Part shown: piece by piece, positions 17,885 through 30,973 of the stretch | How the letters are laid out: each line of letters starts with the position of its first letter | Numbering within the stretch: position 1 is the first letter of the stretch | NCBI RefSeq assembly: GCF_019175385.1 | Contig: NC_083337.1 | Coordinates: forward strand, 168,467,713-168,531,712 | Reading direction: 5' to 3' | DNA: 64,000 nucleotides | DNA from: Lycium barbarum | Taxonomy: Eukaryota; Streptophyta; Magnoliopsida; Solanales; Solanaceae | Made by a program: the position numbers and the translations under genes | Notes under the pieces: model-generated | The model's database searches: none | Seen by the model: only the letters and a program-made list of their open reading frames with translations | Told to the model about the DNA's origin: nothing

Positions 17885-18112
17885 ATAAACCCAACTTTTA
17901 TTTTATGAGAAATATCATATTTGCCCTTGTTGTTATATTTGTCCTTCATTATATTTTTTTCGCCATATATTTATCATTGCTATCCAACTTTAGAGCCATA
18001 AACCCAACTTTTATTTTACGAGAAACATCATATTTGCCCTTGTTGTTATATTTGTCCTTCATTATATTTTTTCGCCATATTTTTATCATTGCTATCCAAC
18101 TTTAGAGCCATA
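17885..18112. repeat. Tandem duplication, 113 bp unit, two copies
   Basis: The unit beginning ATAAACCCAACTTTTATTTT and ending CAACTTTAGAGCC occurs twice head to tail with few differences. No coding content. Confidence 0.85.
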
Positions 18113-18228
18113 ACTGAGAGTTGATACATAGAAGAGGGGAGACAGAGAATAGAGTGTAAAACTATAACTTCTGATAAAACACAACTTTGTTTTCGGAGCT
18201 ACGAGGTCGGGTATAATCGTTTGATTAA

Positions 18229-18446
18229 GTAGGCGTTTGGCCATGAAAATCAAATATTTTTCACTTTTTTTTTTGAAGTTGAAGTTGTGTTTGCTTATAG
18301 TTTTTTGCAAAGATTGGTTATCTGAATGTAGTGAAGGTGAAAACAAGGTTTTGATGTTTTCCAAATTTCAAGCTTTATTTGGAATTTTCATGGCCAAACG
18401 CTGATTTCCGAAAAAAGGTAAAAAATTCTCATGCCCAAACGGGTCC
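18229..18446. mobile_element. MITE with TAA target duplication
   Basis: The ends are GTAGGCGTTTGGCCATGAA and CATGCCCAAACGGGTCC, imperfect inverted copies. TAA flanks both sides (18226-18228 and 18447-18449). Likely PIF/Harbinger-derived and non-coding. Confidence 0.8.
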
Positions 18447-18476
18447 TAAGTTTTGGAAATTATGAAATACTTATTA

Positions 18477-18758
18477 GGACCTGTTTGGCCATGAGAATTA
18501 TTCACTTTTTATGTAAATTTTTTCACTTTGAAAATCAGCGTTTAGCCATGAAAAATTCAAATATAACTTAGGTGTTATTTAGAATTTGGAAAGCACCTAA
18601 AACCATGTTTTTACTTCTTTTTTTTTCCACTTTGAGTACATTCAAACAACCAATTATTCTTTGCAAAATCTATAACTAAATACAACTTAACCTTCAACTC
18701 CAACTTCAAAATTTTCAAATAAAGTGAAAATATTTGATTTCTATGGACAAATGCCTAC
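18477..18758. mobile_element. MITE of the same family, opposite orientation
   Basis: It starts GGACCTGTTTGGCCATGAG and ends CAAATGCCTAC, with TTA at 18474-18476 and 18759-18761. It sits 30 bp from the copy at 18229-18446 and in the opposite direction. Confidence 0.8.
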
Positions 18759-19037
18759 TTAATAATACTTCCTCCGGTTCAAAAAATAGATATTTTGACT
18801 AAACTACCTTTAATTAAAATTTGCATATTACTATTAAATTCACACATTGAATCTTTTCTTGTTTTTAACACATATTCATTAGTTTTATTTAATTCAATAA
18901 ATCAATAAGGTTGTTGTTTTGTGAAATTGTGAAATCATAATGTAATGGTTGGTCTGAAACATGTTATATTTTTATAAAGAAATGCAATATTTGTGTCATC
19001 ATACTCACTTGGTATTTTCGATACTTTTAACTTGTAA

Positions 19038-19145
19038 GGGCTCGTTTGGTATGAGGGATAAGGATAAATAGTCCCGGAATTATATTTGAGATGAGTTTAT
19101 CCCACGTTTGGTTGGGATAAAATCGTTGTATAACTAGTCCCGGGG
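19038..19145. mobile_element. Truncated Tourist-like MITE
   Basis: It begins GGGCTCGTTTGGTATGA like the 200 bp elements at 4871 and 21462 and shares the TTATCCCACGTTTGGTTGGG interior. The right inverted end is missing. Confidence 0.7.
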
Positions 19146-19289
19146 TGTATCTTGCATTCTGAAAAGGTTCAAGAAGTGCCACAAAAAAAAATATGTGATG
19201 CCTATGTAATATTTGAACCCTATGAAAAGCTTATTGGGTATTCACTAATCTAATGTTCCATATTAGAGACTTAAACATCATTTTACATT

Positions 19290-21452
19290 GGATTTAGAAT
19301 TTCTCCTCTCTGGAAGAACCCTGATGGGTTGTACAATCTCCGCAGTACCATTCTTCTTGGACTTTCTATTACCCTTCAGGCTTGATTTTAGAGAAATATC
19401 AGCCTGCCTTATAGTATCTATTATCTTTTGATCAAGTTCATTATCATCTTCTGTAACCCTTTTCCCATCATTTTCACTACTGTTGTCATCTTTTGGCCAT
19501 TTCTACAATATTCCCAATTCATGTGATATCAGTGCATGCAGGACCTTCTTTGGAGATTCCTTTCTCTCGAATGCAATTTGTTGTTGTGTAACATCACCTA
19601 TTTGAATTATAGTTGCACTTCCTGATTGTCTTGTATTGATCTCAATAGGCTTTGCTACACTGCTTGTTTGAGGATACGTAGCAATTGATTGATCATTATT
19701 ACAATTATCCTCAGTAATATCAGGTGGTGTCATGGATTGATTATTATTATTCTCAACAATATCAGGCGGTTTCCCCTCCTCTCGCCTCTCATAATCTACA
19801 CCTTTAGATACTTCTTTTACCACTTCATGAGAATTTCTAGTCCCCTCTTTATCTACTTCTGACACATTAACCTGATTTTTCTTTGGACCACTCTTGTCAA
19901 TGACATTTGCTAGTTCTAATGATTTTTCACTAATAGTGATTCTGACCTACCAGTCTGAGAATTCACATTAGTTTTTGCAGCCTCTTGATTAATATTGGAA
20001 GTCATTCCTTCACTCTAAGTGCCTTCCTCCTCTTTCATCCTTTACCCCATAACTTGCCCTGCTGACAACTCTGACTTTCCTGAGTATCAAATATTGGAAA
20101 CACTTTAGCAAATCTTGTAACTTGACCAGATGTGATGAATTCTTCCGCACATTGATTTATCTTTTTCATATTGCTAGGACTAGTTTTCTTATTTGGAATA
20201 ATACTCTTTTGCTTGAGCTGTTCTTCTGCATTGCTCCGAGAGTTTTGAGTCTCCACAGTAGCACCTTTATTTTGCTTTGAACTCATCTGCCTTGTTTTGT
20301 TGCTGACCTTTACTCATATGCCTGGATACTTCCTCATCGACTTCTGTAACCTGAATTGTGGCATCATTCTCTACTGTACTTCCCTCTCTGTTAGCAATCA
20401 ATGTTTCATTTGTAATATTGCCTATCAGCTTCCAATTACATAGATCACCAATAATTTCACCACTAGCTAGGATTCCCTTCAGCACCTTGTTGTTGCACTT
20501 GCCTTGCAACCATGTTTTATTGTTCCACTTCATCATTCACTTTATTTTTAGATTGATCAACAGTTTCATGCTCCGCCTGATTACCCTTCTCCTTTGCAGA
20601 TTTCAAATGGGGATTTAATATTCGACAATCTTCCTCATTATAACCTTGCAATTTACATTTCAAACAGTATTTTGGAAGATGATCATAATGAATCTTGACA
20701 TCAACAATTCTAATAGCACCAGTACTTTCATCTTCCACATCCATTCGAACAAATTTTGAAAAATCTGATAGAAGATCCACCATAACTTTAACTCGTGCAC
20801 AACTAGGCATCGTCTTATTTATTGTTTCCATATCAAGTGTAAAGAAGTTCCCAAAACAACAGCAAGAGTAAATAATGATTCCTTTGCATAGTAAGTAGGG
20901 AATAGATTTGGAAACGAGATCCATATCATTGCCTTTGTTGTTTCCTCATCCATTTTAAACGTAGAGTCATAAATAAAAGGCCTCATTTGATATGAATATC
21001 CTTCCCTATCCGTAATATAATATGCAGGCTTGGAAGTTAAATTGACAAAATCTTCAACTAACGTTAACATGATCAGAGTATGACAATTCCTAAATATCCA
21101 ATGTTCAATTCCTGAAGAATCCAATGTTACACTCCCCTTTGATCATGCATTGTGTAGTTATGGCTTTACGTAAATCTTCAAGTTCCGACCAACCATACTA
21201 GAATTTCCCAATGACTGCATACTGGAGATTTTCAATGAGATCCATATGTTTCACTTCAGATTTCGTCCATTTCACATAGGGGTCACAATGTAAATATTTT
21301 ATTGTTATCGGTATCGTCTCAATATTCAAAGAAGACTGCGTAATGGGCTTAGGTTTCAATATATTAGCATAGATTTCTTTGGTATTTGAATCAGGCATGG
21401 AATAAGTCGCGTTATTTGAAATATGGCTATTTCGGGTAAATATTTTCTCCAA
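19290..21452 (-). pseudogene. Decayed LINE ORF1 (DUF4283 and CCHC-like protein)
   Basis: Minus-strand frames spell a typical Solanaceae L1-type ORF1 broken by stops and frameshifts. Readable in order are an N-terminal piece ending KHMDLIENLQYAVIGKF, a DUF4283-like stretch with LVEDFVNLTSKPAYYI, QMRPFIYDSTFKM and AMIWISFPNLFPTYY, then INKTMPSCARVKVMVDLL, and a zinc-knuckle-like YCLKCKLQGYNEEDC. A low-complexity charged tail follows in at least three frames down to about 19310. No endonuclease or reverse transcriptase part was found beyond the tail, so this is an ORF1-only relic. It belongs to a different subfamily from the intact LINE at 31-36.7 kb, whose ORF1 lacks the CCHC motif. Confidence 0.8.
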
Positions 21453-21461
21453 ATAGACATA

Positions 21462-21661
21462 GGGCTCGTTTGGTATGATGGATAGAGAAAAATAGTCCTC
21501 GGATAAAAATTAGTACCATCTTATCCAACGTTTGGTTGGAAAAAAAAACTCGGAATAACTAATCCCGGGATTAAAGTGTTTTTTTATCCCACCTTGAGGG
21601 TGGAATAACTAATCCCGGGATAACTTATCCCGGGATAAGTTGTTTCCAACCAAACGAGCCC
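21462..21661. mobile_element. Tourist-like MITE, 200 bp, second full copy
   Basis: GGGCTCGTTTGGT to ACCAAACGAGCCC, as at 4871-5070, with ATA on both sides (21459-21461 and 21662-21664). The interior carries repeated AATCCCGGGAT palindromes. It lies immediately beside the 5' edge of the LINE ORF1 relic. Confidence 0.88.
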
Positions 21662-21709
21662 ATAGAGTGTTATTTTTCCCAAAAAATATTGCACGTATGT
21701 CTATCCTAA

Positions 21710-22968
21710 CATTTTTTTTGCGCGGATTGCCCTTCTTTTGGAGTGGTTTTTAAATTTTGCCCCTCATATTTGTGGTCTTTAAATTATGCCCCTCATATTG
21801 CTGGTCTTTAATTTTTGCCCTTTGCGTTGCAACCCTGAGCGTTCACGCAGAAATCATGAGGTTCTGGGTTCGAACCCCGCTCAAGCATAAATTAAAAAAA
21901 AAATTGCAAGGCAAGATTTGAGTCGCGTGTATGCCGGACCCGGCGTACACTTGTCAAGGAATTACCAAAGTTATGCCGGACCTGACATACTCTGCCTTAT
22001 GGGCAGACTTGGCATAAGTATGCCAGGTTCGGCATAACTTTGATAATTCCTTAACAAGTTTATGCCGGGTCCGGCATAACTTTGGTAATTCCTTAACAAG
22101 TTTATGCCGGGTCCGGCATAACATTGGTAATTCCTTAACAAGTTTATGTCGGGTCCGACATAACTTTGGTAATTCCTTAACAAGTTTATGCCGGGTCAGC
22201 CATATTTATGGACAAACTTTTAATGGGACCAAACTAGTAAATCATAACAAACCAATAAAGAATGTGGATGTTCTGTTCTACCTAAATGTATCTTAATGCA
22301 TATTCAGGTCTTAAAATGTTGCAAATGTACCTTAGTCTGTTCGTATTTGCACTTACCAAGTTGTGAAAATTGACACATCCTACGATGCACCAGTAGATAA
22401 AATATAAAAACAATATCAGCCTTTTATGAGCATGCTTTGTTTCTGCCAATGTATGATCTGTTTCTTTCCCAGCGTTACTGCTTTGCTGATGTTAAGTTCA
22501 ATTTGGTTACCAATATGCGAAGTTTGAACTAACCAAATTTGGCTTATAAAACAAAGTCTATGTCTTAAGGAAAAGTTATGCCTTATGGGACATACTTTTA
22601 GTTATGCCTTAACTAAAAGTCTGCCCCATAAGGCATAACTAGGAAAAGACTTTTAGTTAAGGCTTAACTAAAAGTTTGCCCATAAGTATGCCGGATCCGA
22701 CATAAACTTGTGAAGGAATAACCAAAGTTATGCCGGATCCGGCATACTTATGCCAAGTCTGCCCATAAGGCATAAGTATGCCGGGTTCGACATAACTTTG
22801 GTAATTCCTTAACAAGTGTATGCCGGTGGGGGCATAGCGAAATTTAAACTCTGCCTTGCGATTTTTTTTTAAAATTTTTGACTGAGTGGGGGTTCAAACC
22901 TGGAACCCATGGGTTTTAGCCGAAGGGCAAAATTTAAAGACCACCCCAAAAGAAGGGTAGAATTGCCC
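21710..22968. mobile_element. Foldback element with GC-rich palindromic inner repeats
   Basis: The arms at about 21720-21920 and 22850-22968 are inverted copies. Both contain CCCTTCTTTTGG, TTTAAATTTTGCCC, a tRNA-like GGTTCGAACCC motif and an A-run beside GCAAGGCA. The interior repeats TATGCCGG(G/A)TCCGGCATA palindromes many times in both orientations. The 9-mer CTATCCTAA flanks the element (21701-21709 and 22969-22977), fitting a Mutator-type target duplication. The very ends of the arms have diverged. No coding sequence. Confidence 0.8.
22019..22200. repeat. 42 bp tandem repeat inside the foldback element
   Basis: The unit starting TATGCCGGGTCCGGCATAAC and continuing with TTTGGTAATTCCTTAACAAG recurs at about 22019, 22061, 22103, 22145 and 22187. 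Each unit carries a 16 bp near-palindrome. Related inverted units reappear at 22685-22830. Confidence 0.9.
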
Positions 22969-23028
22969 CTATCCTAAAGTAACTACGCGACACGGGCTTG
23001 GTTTGTATGAATTTCGTCTAACTATGTC

Positions 23029-23078
23029 GGCCCAGGCCCATCCATTTGTGAGGTAAGCCCAAACAATTTCTAAGCCCA
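23029..23078 (+). promoter_or_regulatory. Site II motif cluster of the RPL10 promoter
   Basis: GGCCCA at 23029-23034 and 23035-23040, and AGCCCA at 23056-23061 and 23073-23078, stand 97-146 bp upstream of the RPL10 start. Arrays of this motif are typical of plant ribosomal protein promoters. A pyrimidine-rich TTCCTCTCTCTTCC at about 23106 may mark the transcript start. Confidence 0.65.
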
Positions 23079-23174
23079 ATAAAACTCCTATTTAATAGTT
23101 AGGGATTTCCTCTCTCTTCCTTTTTTCATTACAAGCCGCAGATCAATCAGCAGTAACGCCCCCCTTGAATAGCC

Positions 23175-25496
<2,322 letters not shown>

Positions 25497-26390
25497 GGAT
25501 TGAAGTTGCATAATCCTACAAATAGCATATTTAGTTTTCTACCGTTGTTGAATGAAAATTTGTGACGTGGAACTTGTGTCTTTGCATGAACAATTTTATC
25601 TAATTATATTCCGTCTTTTAACTTCCTCTTACGATTAAGAGCTCGTATCTTTGACGAATTGATAACTCTCATGACAGGCGGCATAAGAACAAATTCTGAT
25701 CCACCCCTACTAATTAATTCTAAAGATCTCAATATTTGCTCATGAAAATCGAAATTCGTTCTCTTTGCTGTGAGGACGAATGTTTTAAAGAAATTGGTGT
25801 CGTGCAAATCAGTAAATAACAATGCTGATTTTTCATCAATTTCAATTAAAGATAAAGCTGAAAGCTGTAAAGAAAAAAATATCTTATGGTATTTATACTG
25901 AGTAGTTGCTATGAAACCTTGGTGCAATGATAATTTGGGTACGAATCTTGGTGAAATGATGGTACCCTATTATTTCTATGAAGTTTTCTCATCCTGCTGG
26001 GTCAAATTGATGTGCTTATATGAAATGCATCTGAAGACAGATGCCCAAATCTTTGACGTGTATTGAAATCTTGTTAGACATTGCAAAGTTGGGAAATCTC
26101 TGCTTGAGCAAATGGTGAGTTTATTTTATTTCAGTGCCAGGGTGCATCCAACATTTAATGAAATAGGAAACAAAAGGGAAAAGTATCATGAACAATTTTA
26201 GAGACTCCAACACAGTACAAGATTCAAGATGCACAAAAGTTTCAAAAGACCATGAAGCAACTAGATGCGTTTAATAGTCCACAAAGTAAATATCCTCAAA
26301 ATGATGAGAAGTTACAAAACAGACTTATTTCCTGTTCAAAACATAAATAGAAATAGAGGCGTCCTCCCCATACAAATGAAGAGCAGAACT

Positions 26391-26439
26391 TCAGTATCTG
26401 TGTTCTAACTTCTCCTTCTCCTTGAAGTGCTGTACGTAC
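26391..26439 (-). pseudogene. Orphan QCR8 exon 2 (copy A)
   Basis: The 49 bp last exon of QCR8 (YVQHFKEKEKLEHRY and stop) is intact with its splice acceptor. The matching first exon is absent, because the duplication ended inside the intron at 28191. Without exon 1 it cannot give a QCR8 protein. Confidence 0.88.
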
Positions 26440-28041
26440 CTGCATGCACAAAGAAACACCACCTCTATGAGCTAAGCAACCACAAAACTATAGATAGATC
26501 TGTTAACATATCAACCAATAAACATAGGCATTTCTAGAACCAAAGTTAGCAAAAATTTATACCAAGTGACGAAGTCAAAAGAAAATCAATCATCCATCTA
26601 AGTGCTCTAGTAGTAAGGGCAATGGGGGAGGTAACTTACTCAAAAAGCTCAAGCGAACAGAAGATAATTTACAACCTAAAAATAACTAAGATTTTTACAG
26701 CAGTCACTTTCACTTGCTTGGTGACAAAGTTGAATAGAATAAAGAAAATAGAGGAGAAAGAAGTTAATCACATTTATTTTGAACATACATATAAGAACCG
26801 TGAAAAACAAAAACATTTTAATTACGACTCAGTTAAGGAGGCATGGCATGACTAGAGCTGTAAACTTGGTAATATGTTAGAACAATTTACTATTTTATTA
26901 GCAAGCACACTAATGTGAAAGTACATGATTATCTAACTAGTGTCAAACATTATGTCAAGTATTATATCTTAGATGATGAAACTACTTTCATCTAGCTACT
27001 AATGTGGTTATATATTATCACATTTTACATATCAAAAAGGTTATATTGCTGCATATTAATCCTTTTTAAAAAAAAAATTGAGCTCATGATGCTTAAGCTT
27101 GTATGCTTTACCAAGCAACCTTTTTCTACTTACAAGAACCAACGTGCAACACTTCTTTCCTGACCCCACCAAAAGAAAAAAAGAAATAAATAGAACTCCG
27201 CAACAGCATGACCGATACAAAACAGAGGAAAATCTTATTAACCTTGCCTTTTCAATCTGTAAGTAGGCTTGAAACAGGCAGGTCTCAGCTTCAGAAATTA
27301 AATACTTATAGAAGCAAATGTCTTCAACAAGTTTAAATAGGCATTGTGCAATTGTCTTTCATCTAAATAAATGAAGGGAAGATTCACAGTGTGCAAAGGC
27401 TTCACATACATCATGGGTTGTCTTCTTAGCTACCTACAGACACAGAGACACTGATATGCCAACAGGAATGTTTGGCAATCATGCTCTTATGCATATTCTA
27501 ACCGCTCTCCACTGCTCATATCTTATATCCCGACTAAAGCCTGAGTAACTAAGTTCCCATTCTAAGCTACAGCCTTCGTCGGACTTGCTTCACATTTCTG
27601 TCCTTTTATCCTTATAGGCTACAACATATCCCAAAAGATATTGTACAAGTGCTCCATCACTTAGTCTAAACGAAGCACAATCTAGGAAGATCAGATGAAC
27701 AAGCACCTCCAAAACATATTATTAATGTACACGAATCATATGGACTCTACCAATGTGAGTTTCTAAGCACACTCAGCTTCAAATAAAAAGGAGGAGGTCT
27801 AACAAAGGTCAATGAAAACAGTCTAACTGTGATGCATCCTTTTAATACAGAATTTATCGGAACATGCTCATCTAGACACACACTAAATTCGAATCCTGAA
27901 TAGGACATAATGGATATCGATAAATGACATAACAAACCCTAACTAATTTTGAACTGACGCATAGTTGATCGATCAAAAATCGAATCATCGATTATATATT
28001 GCAGATAAGGAACTCAATCCTATTCCTATAAAAATCACTCA

Positions 28042-28154
28042 TATTTTTATTTTTTTGGATTAAGCACCGGGTGTCCGAGACTCTTTGAGCCCCGACTAAT
28101 CCCGGGGGTGCACAGGCCCTCGGCAAGGAGTTTCCCGCAAGTGCACCACGGGTA
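28042..28154 (-). mobile_element. 5'-truncated SolS-like SINE, private to copy A
   Basis: It matches the 3' half of the SINE at 15817-16052 (GGATTAAGCACCGGGTGTCC through CCACGGGTAAT). Copy B has the uninterrupted site at about 49775-49790, so the element arrived after the duplication or was lost from B. A clean target duplication is not visible. Confidence 0.85.
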
Positions 28155-28228
28155 ATCCATCAGAAAGAAAATAAAATCTATATAAATGAGGGAAGCACCC
28201 TCAAGCTCCTACAGTATATCTGACATGA

Positions 28229-28654
28229 GATCTTCTTGGCCACAAGGACATTCTTGTGCATGTCTCACAGACATTTGGTTGCAAGATTTATGTTGATAAA
28301 GCTAAAACTCCAGAATGCTTTCAGGCTTTGGAATTAATGGTGCCTGAAATCTTGTCTGAAGATGCATCATCTCGTTTTCAACTGTTTGATGGGTTTCCGA
28401 AACTGTACCAAAGAGCAGAAGCCAAGATCACAGAGGCTCAGTCTGATTCTCGGCATGAGCCTCTAATTATTCGAGCATCAGCACAGTGGTATGCATGTGA
28501 TGATGGTATTCCGGATATCGAAAAGCAGAAAAAAGAAAGATGTGATCAACCAGTGAGAGATATATTCGGTGTCTGGCACATTTGTTGTATACATTCATCA
28601 AAGGAAGAACTGGAGTGGGCTTTGCAACTTCTTGCACCTAGGTGGGTGCAATAA
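28229..28654 (+). pseudogene. Fragment resembling an Apollo/SNM1-type 5' exonuclease
   Basis: One open frame of 141 codons reads DLLGHKDILVHVSQTFG, then CFQALELMVPEILSED and VRDIFGVWHIC, and stops after ALQLLAPRWVQ. I recognise this as part of the plant DNA-repair metallo-beta-lactamase (Apollo-like/SNM1) family, which trims DNA ends. This call rests on memory of the family. The metal-binding HxHxDH part is missing. There is no start in the family position, and the frame runs on where plant genes have introns, suggesting several exons joined or one captured exon. It begins 37 bp after the right edge of duplication copy A. Confidence 0.55.
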
Positions 28655-28699
28655 GTGTGTGAGTAAAGATTGAGTAAATATGCTTTATATATACGTGTA

Positions 28700-29535
28700 A
28701 GTATTTTCTCACACTGTGCCTATATAGTCGGGCAGCACCACTACAATGGGCAGCTATGGAAAATGATAATAACACTATGCCTATATGGCGGGGCAGCACC
28801 ACTACGGTGGGCGGCTAAGGATAACAATGATAACACTGTGCCTATATGGCCTGGCAGCACCACTCGTGGGCGGCGTGCGATGGCTACCCTGGAGGCAGGA
28901 GGCCCGGACGCGGGCTAATGACGATATTATGTTTGATATGCATGAAAAGTGTTTTCTTTTAAAAGCTAAGCATGCATGATATTTGCCTTACGAGGCAATC
29001 AGATGTACAAGTTATCTCTTTATCTTATAGTATGTTCCATACCTCTTGTTATGTTGTTATTCATGCCTTACATACTCAGTACGTTATTCGTAGTGACGTC
29101 CTTTTGTTTGGGGACGCTGCGCTCATGCTCGCAGGTAGGCAGGGAGATGGATCAGATCCGTAGGTGCTTTTTCAGCGGATTCTTAGGAGCACTCCACTTA
29201 CTTCGGATCCGCAGTCTATTGGTATTGGTCTTTACGGTCACTTGTATTCTATGTAGAGGCTCGTAGACAGGTGTTTACAGTTAGATGTTTCATAACCCTA
29301 TTGATTCATATTGTTGTATGATATTTTGGCAGCCCTGTCGGCTTGTGATTATGAGTATACCTGTTGAGGATTATATAGAAATGTGCCGTTATCTTGTGGC
29401 ATGTGCCCTTACAGATCATGATACCTATGAGCTATCTTTGTGGTCCACCTAAAGAGGATTATGAGATGCATGTTCAGAGGTGCTTGGTAGGTTAGTTCCG
29501 GGTGCCCGTCATGACCCTCTGGTTGGGTCGTGACA
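28700..29535 (+). mobile_element. Partial LTR of a Ty3/gypsy-like retrotransposon
   Basis: The stretch ends TTGGGTCGTGACA, followed by AGT, closely like the end of the large LTR at 44587 (ATGGGTCATGACA, then AGTTGG). The 5' part and the primer-binding site are missing. The ends are estimates. Confidence 0.5.
28711..28895. repeat. 61 bp tandem repeat, three copies
   Basis: The unit ACACTGTGCCTATAT, then GGGCAGCACCACTAC and GGGCGGCTA, starts at 28711, 28772 and 28833. Such units occur in LTRs of Solanaceae Ty3/gypsy elements, which fits the LTR end at 29535. Confidence 0.8.
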
Positions 29536-30318
29536 AGTCCAGTATCTGAGCAACAACAACACGATAGACTGCCTCATAAATTACTATTTGAACCTTGGTC
29601 ACATGTCCAAAGAGGCGTGGTTCACTTCTTCGCAGAGTTGTCTGAAGATAGGATCCAGTGGATGTTCCCTGACTTCATTTCTAAGAGCATAGTGGTTCGG
29701 GGTAGGAATTGCCCATTTGTACCGTTGGTTGGTGTTCGGAGGGTTCGCCTCTACTACCCTTCCCGAATCTTGAGGCAGTTTGGGGGAAGACAGGTGATAT
29801 CACAAGTGGGCAACACTAAAAAAATTTATACTCGAGAATACTGAGTAGAAAAACAGAAATGCTGGGGTAATACTCTGAGAGTGGAATGGTCACGTGAGAT
29901 AGCCTCCGACAGGTTCAGAGCAGGGTGTGATCTGGGATACCATGTCTGGCTACAGGGTCACTTAGCTGGCACAAATGTTGCAGGACCCGTACTTCATCAT
30001 ACTATAATGGATAGATCTGTACAAGCCGAAGCCAGAGTCCGATTGATTGAGAGGAGAGCTAATGATTGGGATGCCAAATACTTAGAGAAGATCGAGCATG
30101 ATCAGACTGTGATAGCCGGGTTGATTCGAGAGGAAGACAACCTGAGAGAGTGTTTAGAGGGTACCAATGAGCATTTAATTCTAGAAGGGTCAGACCCTGT
30201 GATAGTCAGGATAGAGCTATATCAGACATGTTTTCATATTCAGATTGCCTTTCAGAGTGCCAAGAAGGCCAAGACAGACCGAGCTTCTACATCAGCCACT
30301 GGAGGACAGTTTTGCTGA
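29536..30318 (+). pseudogene. Plant-mobile-domain-like fragment, unconfirmed
   Basis: Two plus-strand frames, 29530-29844 and 29881-30318, look like pieces of one coding sequence separated by a stop. The first contains GVRRVRLYYPSRILRQFGGR, reminiscent of the YxPxRVxxQFG motif of the plant mobile domain (MAIN-like, transposon-related). The second has WLQGHLAGTNVAGP and a charged helical stretch with LIREEDNLREC. The family call is from motif memory only. It lies between an LTR remnant and a SIN3-like fragment. Confidence 0.4.
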
Positions 30319-30973
30319 TTTGCTGCTTTCTTTTACTTTCTATTATAGGCCTATGTCAAATTTGTCATCTTTTGTAATCCCTTCGGGGAAGATATTATTA
30401 TTATTAATGATGATTTTTGGGGCAATGGTTCGACTTTACAAATGACACTTGCACGTTTCTTGCCCGCTATCCTTGGGCAAGAAAGTATTGAAGCCAAGGA
30501 TCAAATTTGGATGGCCTTTAAACAAGTCTTTGACTCTTGCTATGACACCCGCAGTGTCAATTCTGCGATGACAAATCAACATAATTATGCAAAAGTCCTC
30601 CATGAATCATCAGTTTGGAGATTACCTTTTTTCTTTTTTGGAAAAAAGAAAGAAAAGGAAAGACTGAAGGACAGACAGCAAACCTTTGAGCCTAAAGTCT
30701 TTCACAACATCAAGGAACAAGTCATATTTCTCCCTTTGGTCTTGAAACATGTCCTTAACTTCCTTCAAATAAGATAATGCATCATTAGTTGTCAACTTTT
30801 GGGTACTAACACTGGCACCAGCACCCCCTTCACCAGTGCCGCCGCCGCCTCCGCTGCCACTGCCTCCTCCACCAGCGCCACTTCCAGGAAGCTGTGATTG
30901 GCCGTATCTTCATTGGGAGTAGTTTTATTCCTTTTCTTTCTTATCCTACAGTCAAATCAGCTTTCTTTGTCCA

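Noticed and set aside
22019..22200. Regular 42 bp repeats that could look like a CRISPR array
   Set aside because: There are no unique spacers, the units are head-to-tail copies within a foldback transposon, and the setting is a plant nuclear genome.
26622..26855. 77-codon plus-strand frame repeated in part at 48284
   Set aside because: It lies in the QCR8 intron region, lacks recognisable motifs, and is interrupted in copy B by a SINE.
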